From the NCBI RefSeq assembly GCF_021347895.1, contig NC_067121.1, positions 34,645,974 through 34,709,973 of the forward strand: a stretch of DNA of 64,000 nucleotides, given 5' to 3'. Every line of letters starts with the position of its first letter. Positions within the stretch are counted from its first letter, which is position 1. The notes under the pieces were generated by a model. The model was given only the letters and a program-made list of their open reading frames with translations. It was not told where the DNA came from and did no database searches. The stretch is from Acanthochromis polyacanthus. Lineage: Eukaryota > Chordata > Actinopteri > Pomacentridae. Below, in pieces: positions 26,185 to 36,471 of this stretch. A program made the translations under genes and the position numbers.

Positions 26185-26898
26185 GGGTCAATATATAATT
26201 GAGGAACTTTTGAAGTCCATGGAATAGATTTTGCATACATTTTTACTAAAAATGAAAGAAGTAATGTGTTTTCTGTTTATTATGACCATATCTTTCCAAA
26301 TTCTATAATTATTTATTATGGAAACAATCACTTATTAATAACAAATGACTGGATATCACTAAAATGTCAACGAAATAACCATCCAAAATTAATAACCACC
26401 TTCTAATTAGATAAACAATAAAATGAGCTTATTCAAAAATATTTTGATTGTGTTCTTTTTATTAAGTTGAGATAATCATCACATATATTTCTTTATTGGC
26501 AATATATCAATTTTAAAATGGAAAATAACAAATTGTATCATGTCTGAGAAATCACTTTCAACTAAGTTACCCATTACAAAAACATCCCTCGAGGAAGTGT
26601 GTTGATTCCAGATCACATGACCTGCTCCACATGATGTCATTTCCTCCTGAAGAAAAGGCTGACAAGACTCCGTGTGTGGATTTATGGCATGTCAACAAGT
26701 TTACTACTATATTTTGATAAATAACTTTCAATTTGATTCAATTGTATATATAATATTTAGAAGAATCTTTCCGTAAAAATGCCACGTGGTGTTTGGTTAT
26801 AGACTGCCATGTTGATTTTAGGCCTGAAAACATAAAAAATGTCAACTATGATACCTGTCAGCTATGTTACAAGAAGTCCCGCAATTATATATTGACCC
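26185..26898 (-). mobile_element. miniature inverted-repeat transposon, copy 2, opposite orientation
   Basis: It begins GGGTCAATATATAATTGAGG and ends CAATTATATATTGACCC, nearly perfect inverted repeats. A perfect ATTT duplication flanks it (26181-26184 and 26899-26902). Its interior is the reverse complement of copy 1 over most of its length, with additional AT-rich sequence. The superfamily was not recognised. Confidence 0.8.
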
Positions 26899-26902
26899 AT
26901 TT

Positions 26903-29900
26903 AGTTTAAAGCTTAAAAGCTGGAGTAGCCCCCTTTCAGGCAAAATAGCTTAGTAATGGTGTTTTCTTGTCATATTATTACTGGTACACTTCCATTTTAT
27001 TCTTTTTCAGTATTTTTTAAATTACAATAAATGAGTAAATATACTGTTTAAGACGACTACATTAACTGTCAGTATTTTGAACTATAGTCTGCTGAAAAAA
27101 AAAACACGGGTGTTACTGCTAAGTAATGAAAAATATGTAACATAAGAATCCCAATAATAAAAACAAACATTAGGAGGCATTATGGCACCATTTTCTCTTG
27201 AACCATATGGAAGCAAGGTTGCTTAACATTACAAATGTGAAAGCATTTTTAGAGAAGTTTTCTGTAATGAACTGAATACTTACCAAGTAGCAGCGGTATT
27301 TTAGAGCTTTATTACCAGCTCACTGTCTGCACTGAGAAGACAAGAGCAAAGCTATAAAGTCACACTCTGTCTTATAGATAAGTCTCTCTTTCATATGGCA
27401 TTAGCGTTTAATAGCTAAACGGGATGTGTATTGCACATATCTGTATTTCAATTCTTCACAGTCAACAGAATATTTCTGATATTCGCAATGTTATTATCCA
27501 CAGCTGTCATTTAAATATCCACATCATCATTGTGGCAATATAAATGATGCCACCTTTGCTATTATGGAGCTTCTCATTACAGACACTGAGAGTTCACCCG
27601 CAGAAATCTGCAAGGTGAATTGCAGATATCTGTAGCTGAAATATGACTAGTCGTAATTCGGATATCCACTGTGTAATTCAGAATAATCATAATTCTAGTT
27701 TAAGTTTTAATTCCCCTCATTTCAGTATATCTACATAGTCCTTTATAGTTACATTAAATTCAGTTTGAACCAGTTAGAACTAGATATGTTTATCAGAATG
27801 ATGTCGTGGATATCTCAGGGTGGAATTCTGCCTAATCAAATCATATTTACAGATACCTCAGATTAGACCTGACTAGGGGAAAGGACATTGCAGATATTAC
27901 GTCAGAATAAATCAGTATCCGATGGCAAGTCTTGCACAACAGGAAATTATACAACAATTCCGTCAATAATGACCTTTGAGATAACTGCAGCAATTATTTT
28001 GACTGTATATCTGGAATTAAACTTCTGATTAGTCGCAGTGTAATTACGATGAGTCAGTGTGGCACTGCTGATAGTCAAATTCAACTGAATAGTAAAACGG
28101 ATTGCCATATTCTCATATTCCTCCCAGCAGATTAAATATATGAGGGTCAGCATCTCTGGATTTTGCCTAACTGTTGCATAGAACATTTTTCACTGACAAG
28201 GCAGCCTGTCAGTCCACTGAGCTATTTGTGTGGGTCCATCTTCCTTTCATCCCCTCTGGAACGTCTGATTTACACCTGCAACGGAGACAGGATAAGGCCT
28301 CATGTTCACTCTAAGGCCTCAGGGTCAAACGGCAGCGAATGAGAAACAAACCTTTACGAGACAGAGCACATGGTTAATATATAGCACATGTAAAAGAATG
28401 CTTTACCCAGTGTCAGCTGGAAAGTACCGTTTCAAGATGGTAAAGCTAGTAAGATATTCTATCACACAGCTTTTGAAGATGTTTCCGACCCTGACATTTT
28501 AATCAGGTTCACTTGCTCTGAGAATCAGGAGGAAAGTTCACCAAATAAAATGTTTCATATCTCTCATAGCAGTGACTAATATGTAAACCAGTCTTTCACG
28601 ATGCTGAGAGGAATGTAAGGATGCAGGGATATGACAAGGAGCTCCACTGGCTTCTGAACTGCTTTTGGAAATGTTAAGTTTCGATTCTCCGATGTGCCTG
28701 AGCTGTCAAGAGGGTAAAAAAGTTCACTTTCATTTCCGAGATCTGTCTCAATCTTTCCAGGAAATGGATGACCGTGAAAGGCTGTGTGGCAACAGCAACA
28801 AAAGAAAAAGGGACTTTGGGGACATCCTTCACGGAGCAAATTGAGAGGACTGGAATAATTGTTGGTTAATTCAGTGGCTGAGGGGGTTGTGTGCAGAAGC
28901 CTAATCCGACAAATGAAGACTGGACCGAATCCAAAGTTTTCAGGCATCAAAATCAAACAATTTAACTGCAGACTGCCAAATGAATTCTCTGCAGCCGTGA
29001 AGGGAAGGGGACTTAGAATGTGATTGCTTGGGGAGAAAAGGTTATTAAAAATGGCTAAGACTAAGTATGACACGTCTCAACTGACGAGCCACAAGGTTTT
29101 AGGAGCAGTTTAACATTTTGGTAAACAAACTTGTGTGCTCTCATGTGCAGACTGCGACAAAAGATTGAGGTAATTAGCTTAGCATAGTATGAGATCTGTG
29201 CAAAAGCCAAATTGTGTAAATGTAAACTTGTGGTTTCTTTATGTGACCCTGTAAATGTTAATTAATTAGTGAGCCTCAATGATGCCTTAGTGATGCATTA
29301 TCTTTGGACTGACACAGGTTGTGTGTTCATGCTAAGCTAACTGGCTGCTAGCTGTAGATTCCTTCATTACCATACAGCTATGTGAGCTATCAATCTTCTC
29401 ACCTCTTGGCAAGAGAGATAATAAATATATTTTTGTTAATGTTTACCTGTTCGTCTAAGATTTTATTTTCTTAAATTTCACAGAATTGATGAGATTTATT
29501 TAAAAAAAGAAAGTGTCTGAGAAAGTAAGAAAAATCCCTAAATAAGTTACAGAAATACAACTTGCACTGATTTTCACACATTTCCAATTTAACCCTTTCA
29601 TGAGCAGAAAACCACAACAGGAGGAATGCTGTTTTTAAGTCATGCAAGTGAGACAAATATTTACACAAAGTCATAGAAAAATCATGGAATTTAACATCAG
29701 CTCCACAGTCTTGGCAGCTTGGCAGACGTTAACGGAAAATAACACATAATTAGAATCCAGTTGGCACTTACATGGTTAACATCTGGAACATCTGGATCCA
29801 ACTCCTGATCACATGACCAAGAGGAATCAGACACTGCGGAACATAGAGCCTGTATTTGCACTGAGAAAAAAACTTTGCGTGGTAAACCTTAAGTTGAAAC
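26903..29900. other. intergenic DNA between DAD1 and pigr
   Basis: No gene was recognised. The 165-codon minus-strand open frame at 28576-29073 has no recognisable domain. A GCTAAGC-type repeat block lies at about 29100-29440. The final few hundred bases should hold the pigr promoter and 5' untranslated region, but I see no clear TATA box. Confidence 0.35.
29100..29440. repeat. GCTAAGC-type miniature element, diverged
   Basis: It contains TTAGCTTAGCATAGTATGAG, ATGCTAAGCTAACTGGCTGCTAGCTG and, near the right edge, TATCAATCTTCTCACCTCTTGGCAAGAGAG. The same blocks in the same order mark the family represented at 2725-3050. Confidence 0.45.
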
Positions 29901-32900
29901 ATGCTGCAGCTGTACATACTCACCCTCGGCTTGTTACCATGGATCCCAGGTAATAACTGTGACTACTGAGGTCATCTTATTACAAAAGTACAAAAGCCTT
30001 TGCAGTTGCGGATAATTGTTAAAAACAGGATGTTTAATGTTGGGCTGCAGCCTCCTTCCTTTGTTATTGTGCTTTTGGCAAATACTAGTGCTGTAATGTA
30101 AATGCTTTTTATGCTTCAATTCCCTTCGCTATTTTACTACTTTACTGTATTAATCCTTTGTTGAAAACAGACTAGAAAGGTTGTTAAAGCTGCCGCTTAC
30201 TGCAGGAGCCGGAGAGAGCTTTTGTGTTTTTGTAAATCTTCCAAGCTTCTGTACTGTTTGCCCATTGGCAACAGCATGTTTGATGTTTATTTTGTCAAGC
30301 CTTCAAAAGCCTGTGTAACATAGAGGGATAATCCAATTTTGCAATACGAAGTATGGAGAGGGAAGTTGGGGTAGAAAAAGTGGATTGTAACAAAGGAAGC
30401 TGAAGCCATAAATGTGGCAGAAGTATTGCTTACGGCCGCTTTCACATTTGCAGATAAGAAGTGTCCTCTGTGAGTAACTGTGCTGTTCGGTTTGTTGCAT
30501 GACGCAAAGTTCAAACTAGCTCCAACATTCAATCATCTCCACTTTCTATCAGCCTCCCTGTGCGTGGTAAAAACCGAGGAGGAGTTTGCAGTCCTAGAGG
30601 GTCAATCTCTCACCATCCCGTGTCATTACGAGCCCCAGTATGCCAGCCATGTAAAGTACTGGTGCCAGGGGAGAACCAAAGAATTCTGCACCACCTTAGC
30701 TCGAACCGATGACACCAGTTCGGACAAAGTGAGTATTTTCGATGACCCGACCCAGCAGGTGTTCACAGTGACCATGAAGAACCTGAAGGAGGGGGACTCG
30801 GGGTGGTACATATGCGGCGTGGAGATAGGCAACATGTGGAAGGCTGATGACATCACTTTCACCAACATCAAGGTCATTCATGGTGAGCAATCAGTGGATT
30901 CTGTACAGATATTTCTTTCTTGAACCGCAATTCAAAACAGATTTTCATGCATTTTCTTGATCATTTCTGCAGGTATGTCAGTCCCGCACAGCAGAGTGAG
31001 TGGGGAGGAGGGAAGCAGTGTCACAGTTGAATGCCTCTACAGCGAGAGATACAGGTGCCTGATTTTCATATTAAGCTTATTGTCAATGTGCCATTTTTCT
31101 AACTAGTCTATCACCAATAAACTTTAAAATTGTTTAAACAGACCCGATCTTACATCAATAAACTTTAGAAAAATGCTTATTTGTTTGAAATCTTCACATC
31201 AAGTCAGTGCTGGTGGACAGTCAGCAATTCCCTGACTCCCCTGTGACTGCCTGCCAACAGAGAAAGTGAGAAGAAGTGGTGTCGGAGCGGAGATTGGAGC
31301 TCCTGCCTGACAGGTTCTGGGGGGAGCAATGAAGACACTTCAGTGGCCATCAGCGATGACAGAACTGGGGCTTTCACTATAACCTTAAAGAAGCTGCAGA
31401 TGAGAGATACTGGCTGGTACTTGTGCTCTGCAGGGCAGCAGCAGATAGCCGTGCATGTGCAGGTCACACCACGGACCACTACTGGTAGGCTGACAAAGAC
31501 ACTTCAATTTTATATACAGAGTACAAACTAAATGTTCTTTCATATCCATTTATTGCACTGAATGGGAATCTGGACAAGTTGGTTTGTCATTTCTGTTTCA
31601 TTCCTTATTGAAACGGCACTAACCAAGATTTTTTTCAACGTTAAAGTGGCATTAATTGATTTAAAATATTAGTATTTTATTCAAAATTCAGTTTTTGGCC
31701 CCTGTTCACAAGCGAGTTGCTGCTTTTAGCCCTTTTCAGACCCGGGAAATTTAACATTTCCAACTCCATTCATCAGTTAAAGTAACAGGGCCTTTCAGAC
31801 GCAGGTCACTTCGCATTCATGCTCCTCATGCCTTCTTTCAGACATACCTACCACAGTTAGGAACATGATTTGTCAAACACATAAGATTGGGAGATTGGAC
31901 ATTACCTCAAATTATGTGCAATGCATAATAATGAATTAAGAAACAATAGACTAAATCTAAACTAGTAGCAAGCATGTCAAACTGAGAGGCCATAGCGTGA
32001 GATTTACATCATTTCCATCATCTCAACCCTTTATTCTCTCTTGAAGCTGCATTATCTTCATTAAAAGATCTCATCAGTATGTAAATGTTTCATGATGGGA
32101 TAAAATTCATCACTCAGAACAACTTATTCCTTTGCAGTGACCCTTCACCTCTAGAGACCAGTGAGTCCAAACCATATCAGCAAAATGTCTACAACAGCAT
32201 AACAGATCCACGGCGTCCCCTCGCTGTAGAGGTCAAGGGTTGAGGTTTTTCCTTCAATTTGTCACCAGTCTGTATAATATCTGAGCAAAATTGTATGGCA
32301 TTCCATCCAAGTAGAGATATTTCACCGGAAGATGGTGCACCAACGAACAAACACTCTGATCAATGTTGCCATCCCAACAGACTCGCTGTTTGAAACCCTC
32401 CCAAAGTCCTTAAAGTCTGTTTAAATAGCACATTTTAGGTACAAAACGCAAGAACAATTCAGTGACTGCATGGCCTTTTCTCAGTGTCATTTTGCAGCAG
32501 CTGAATGGAGAAGAAGCCGCTTTAAAGATCAATATGTGTTTGTGACAGATGGCGGGGGGTTCTCAGGTCTCCAGCTGTACAGGGTATCGATTGTTACAAG
32601 TCAGGAATATCAATGTTTTAAACCCTGCCGCAAAGAGTTTTTCTTCATCTTCAGCTCCATGTATAATATCTTTATCTTCAGCAGCAGTGTCCATAACCTC
32701 CCCACCTGCACCGCAGCAGTCTGTGCTGTACCTGCCTCCACCCAAAGCCATCGCTAAGGAGTCCTGGAGCAGCCACGGGTAAGAGTTTATTTAGGATGTA
32801 TGTGTTCAGTTTAAATGCATGTTGAAGCTGTTTGAACTGCTTTGTGTCTGTTTCAGTCGCATGCTGGAGCCTATTTTGGTGTGTTCATCCCTGATGCTCC

Positions 32901-33489
32901 TTGTGGGTTTGGTTATTCTAGGAAGAAAGTTGTGGAAACTGCACAGTAAGGCGACGTCTAACTTCCTCAAATTTAAAATATATAATGTGTGCAATACAAT
33001 GCCACCAATCCTCTAAAACGCGTGTCAAACTTGTTCTCCTTTGCACTAAAACATCAGATAAACTTAGACTTATTGTTACTTCTCGGTAATTATGCTATAA
33101 GTTTACTGGTCCGGCCCCTTTGAGATCAAATTAGGCCGTATGCGGCCCCTGGACCAAAATGAGTTTGACACCCCTGCTCTAAAACATAGAAAATACATCA
33201 GGCAAGATAAGATAACTTGCATCATTTTTTGTGGCTCAAATGTCCTCACTATCCATTTTCTAGAGGTGGATCCTGTGCTAAGACAAGTTAAGGACATTAA
33301 AGCGAGATTCAATGTAAGCCCTCCATTATCATATCTGTCACTGTTCTATTAGATCCTGTTCAAAAACACCATTATCATTAAAGACGTCATTTTTCTTCCT
33401 GTCTCCCGCAGGAGTATCCGGGGGATGTAGGTGACTTGCAAAGTACTACGGTTGTTTTCATTAACAAGGATTCCCAGGACGTATACTGA
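29901..33489 (+). CDS. pigr: polymeric immunoglobulin receptor, teleost two-Ig-domain type
   Basis: A type I membrane protein that binds polymeric mucosal antibody at the basolateral surface and carries it across epithelia. Coding exons are 29901-29949, 30553-30882, 30973-31054, 31261-31484, 32682-32778, 32857-32945, 33264-33313 and 33412-33489. Splice sites and phases agree and give 332 aa. Exon 1 encodes a signal peptide (MLQLYILTLGLLPWIP). Ig domain 1 (about 17-127) has CHYEPQY, VKYWC and DSGWYICGVE. Ig domain 2 (about 128-222) has VECLYSERY, KKWCRSGDW and DTGWYLCSAG. Both carry the extra Cys pairs of the pIgR/CD300 V-type fold. A Pro-rich stalk precedes one membrane helix (about 266-283), then a tail ending QDVY. 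Two Ig domains and about 330 aa are normal for fish pIgR; mammals have five. The fifth exon could begin at 32655 in the same frame. A CD300-like paralogue is the main alternative. Confidence 0.85.
32138..32243 (+). other. possible alternative terminal exon of pigr
   Basis: After a good acceptor (TTCCTTTGCAG, ending 32137) an open frame reads to TGA at 32241-32243. It contains NVYNSI, which resembles a tyrosine-signal tail. The phase does not match the preceding exon from that acceptor. It does match from a second AG at 32153-32154 (CTAG). If used, it would end the protein before the membrane helix and give a soluble two-Ig form. A frame this long can arise by chance, so the entry is tentative. 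Confidence 0.2.
33019..33176. mobile_element. hAT-type miniature element in a pigr intron
   Basis: The ends are CGCGTGTCAAACTTG and GAGTTTGACACCCCTG, an inverted pair of the common hAT kind. A perfect 8-bp duplication CTCTAAAA flanks the insert (33011-33018 and 33177-33184), as expected for hAT. The interior has the familiar GGCCCCTTTGAGATCA and GCGGCCCCTGGACC text. At 158 bp it cannot encode transposase. It lies between the membrane exon and the next pigr exon. Confidence 0.88.
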
Positions 33490-33776
33490 GATCAGTCTGA
33501 GCGGTGTTCATACTTACTCTCTGTTACTGAATGTAAATTTTGTGTCAGTTTACTGCACGGATCATGCGCTGTCTTCCCTGTATTTTCTCTGTAATACATG
33601 CTATCCCATGTGACATGTTAAGAGAGTTAAGTGTTTTGCTTGCTGCTTTCCATATACACAGTCCGCAGATCTCATTTAACTGAAACTGAAATTCCTCAAG
33701 ATGAATTTGGCCTCTGTTCACTGTGGTTGGCAACTTGCAGTATATTTTTTTTTAGCTTGATACTAGTTTTAGACTG

Positions 33777-33782
33777 AATAAA
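33777..33782 (+). terminator. pigr polyadenylation signal
   Basis: A canonical AATAAA lies 287 bp after the pigr stop codon. A GT-rich segment (TTGTGTATATGAG) follows within 30 bp, where cleavage factors bind. Confidence 0.6.
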
Positions 33783-33799
33783 ATAACAACATAATTGTG

Positions 33800-36019
33800 T
33801 ATATGAGTCATTGTTTCTTCGCCACATGCTCATTTATAAGAGGAAATTAAATCATAGCGCTTTATTTTACAGTGCCATAATTTCCTGATCAATAATTATG
33901 ATTAATGGGAGAATTACAATGGCTGCCTTGCGGTTTGTGCCTCTGCCATTCAGTCAAGCAGCAATTTACATCAATTTCTCCTTCTGTTATTGAATTATGG
34001 TGTTGAAAAATGTCCAGGCAAGTGCTTTTGCAGAAAATTACAACATTACAATGAAGCTGGCTTTTGACCTTTGGATCGAAAATTTCAGCATTAAATCCAA
34101 TTAGACATTTGTGTGAATTACTATTTTTTTTTGCACAATTAGTGTATGAATTCTTAATAATTGTGGGGCACACAGGGAAAATACTTAATGTTTCTGTGGT
34201 AAACTTACTAGCTAATCTCACACAGCGGATGATAGCATTAACTCCAACTTAATGCTGTAATTGCTAAATCAAAAGCTAACACAAGTGCGTAGCACGGCAC
34301 GCAAACAAACCCGAAAGCTAAAAATCTTGAAAAGGTGAGCAGTTTCAATTTAAAGGAGCAGGTGCAATTTTTGAAGCTAGTATCAACTTCTATGAGAGTG
34401 ATAAGTAGTTTTAGTTTTCTTAGAGGAAATAGATCGTCCGTTTTAACAAAACTCGGTTTGACATTTTAAAGACTTTCTTTTTGGTCTCTTAACCATTACG
34501 AACTGATGCTTGCCAGTATAGCTAAAGTCCTGTCCACATATCTACTAATTATATTTGAAGTTAATCAACAGGTAACACCAACCATGCTACTCTAGACTGC
34601 TGACTACCTCAGGTTTAAGGATAACATTAAAGATAAACATGATTTTTAGCAGTCTATCTGTTCCACACTGCTGCTTGTTGCTGCAAAGAAGTAAGTGCAA
34701 ACTGAAGGAATTTTAGATGCAAGCTGGTAAATCTCATCTGCCTGTAGAGCCCTCGGGACTGACATGAGAGAGACAATTTCAGTTATTGTTGCTGTAGAAC
34801 TACACTGCAGTGCTTATTTCATAACATAATAATGAAATGCCTAATTAACACATTAAGGCAGAGATGCAGTGGGACAGAAAACTTATGGGGAGAGAATGCA
34901 GATAATGTGAACATGACTGAGATGCACTTATGCTATGACAAAAGACAGACTAGATTGAAATGAGTTCACAAATTACCTGAGAGAAACAGGTCTACGTTTC
35001 ATGCTTGAACTGTCTGTTCTCATTCTGAACTGAACTGGAAATTGAACAGACTAATGAGACACCTGAAAGCCAAGAGTTAGCTGGACCTTGAAAATGTTAA
35101 TATTAATGTTTGGTTCACCTTCATTTGAAGACAAATCTGAATTTAAAGTGAGATGGTGTCGTGTGTCTGCACCCACGTCCCTCCCATGCCTTATGGATTG
35201 AGGTTTCTTCTGCAGTGCTTTTCCTTTTCAGTCCTTTGTGAGCTTTTGAGCATTTTCCTGACATTTAGTGTTTTTTCATGCACCACTTTAATTACTGTTT
35301 GTAATAGTCACATTTTCCACTTCAGAAAAAGCTTCAAGTTAAAGTACAATAGGTTAACATCACCACAGAGATTAAAATGACACGAGCCAATAACAACAAA
35401 ACACTCCTTGCAATGCAGACTCCGTCTTTTTTTTAAAAATTGGCAACAGAACCCGTGTTTCTTATGGCCAGTTCTGCTGTTACTGGCAGGGCTTTTTGGG
35501 AAATGTAGAGCTCAACAGTTTTTATTGGATGAATTGTGTAAATATTGTCTGTCCTTAATTTATGAACAGAGTTTAAAATTCAAGACTCTTCTAAAAGTCA
35601 GAGTAAATGAGTCTTTGTTAAATATCTGTTTCAGTGAAAAAATCTAGTTTTTTTCATTGTTACCATGTTTGTATTTTAAATGCTGAAAGACACATCCTGT
35701 GGGAGCATTTACATGTACCAATGACAAACTAAAAAAAAAACACAGATTCTGACTTTATTCTGGGGTTCTAATGTGTAATAGACGTAAGGAAAATATTCCT
35801 TGGACGTTGGGGCTTTTTGAATCATTATTCACTTTTAGAATCGATTTTTGATTTGAACTTGTGTATTACAGCTTGTCATTGTATAGCACTGAATAATTTT
35901 TGCTGTTGGAACAGAGTTGTAGGTGAGCTGGTGTGCTTGAGCTGCAGTGAGTGGGGATGGATGGGTGTAGAAAAAGGCAGAGACCTCATAGAGCCATGCA
36001 TTCAAAAGGTGGCCATACT
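33800..36019. other. intergenic DNA, no gene seen
   Basis: AT-rich sequence with only short open frames. The frame at 35408-35647 begins with a hydrophobic, signal-like stretch but lacks any supporting exon or domain. Confidence 0.4.
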
Positions 36020-36471
36020 GTAGAGCAAAGGTCACTAACTGGTGGACTGCAGTTTGGATCCGGACCTAGATACTGTCTTATACGGACCTGTAATCAGCTT
36101 TTCCAGTGTATACAGCATTGGTTAACAGCTTAGGAAACACACAGACCAATTATGTACAAATTCAGCCGTCCTTTGTGACACTACTCAGTCAATGAAGTCT
36201 CTGCATTGCAGGCGCTAAAGCTAAAGCTCTGTGTTCAGAAAACAGTTGAAAGGCGAAGGACAGAAAAAAAAGTGACACTGAGAGGAAAGTAGCCCTGCAC
36301 ATGCTGACCATGTTAGGCTCAGCAGCTTTCTCAACTGTGAACATAATTAAAACTAAATATCGTTCCCGACTCACCAATGAGCTCCAAATGTGTTTGAGAA
36401 TGACCCTGACACCATTCAGACCACGATTCAGAATACTGGCAGGACAAGATGCAGATCAGTTCTCCCACTAA
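36020..36471 (+). pseudogene. hAT transposase C-terminal relic
   Basis: From about 36301 a plus-strand frame reads MLTMLGSAAFSTVN, then KTKYRSRLTNELQMCLRM and PFRPRFRILAG, with a TAA at 36469-36471. This is the C-terminal dimerisation region of hAT transposases of the ZBED5/GTF2IRD2-like kind, which usually read SRLTNEHL and PFxPxF. Upstream sequence from about 36020 (GGTCACTAACTGGTGGACTG) resembles a family end but is not open in frame. Only this tail survives. Confidence 0.65.

Noticed and set aside
28576..29073. 165-codon minus-strand open frame upstream of pigr
   Set aside because: No domain, no signal or membrane pattern, no splice context. The Cys-rich and Phe-rich runs come from simple sequence. 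A frame this long can occur by chance in 64 kb.
35408..35647. Small secreted-protein-like open frame
   Set aside because: A hydrophobic start alone is weak evidence. There is no acceptor/donor partner and no conserved motif.
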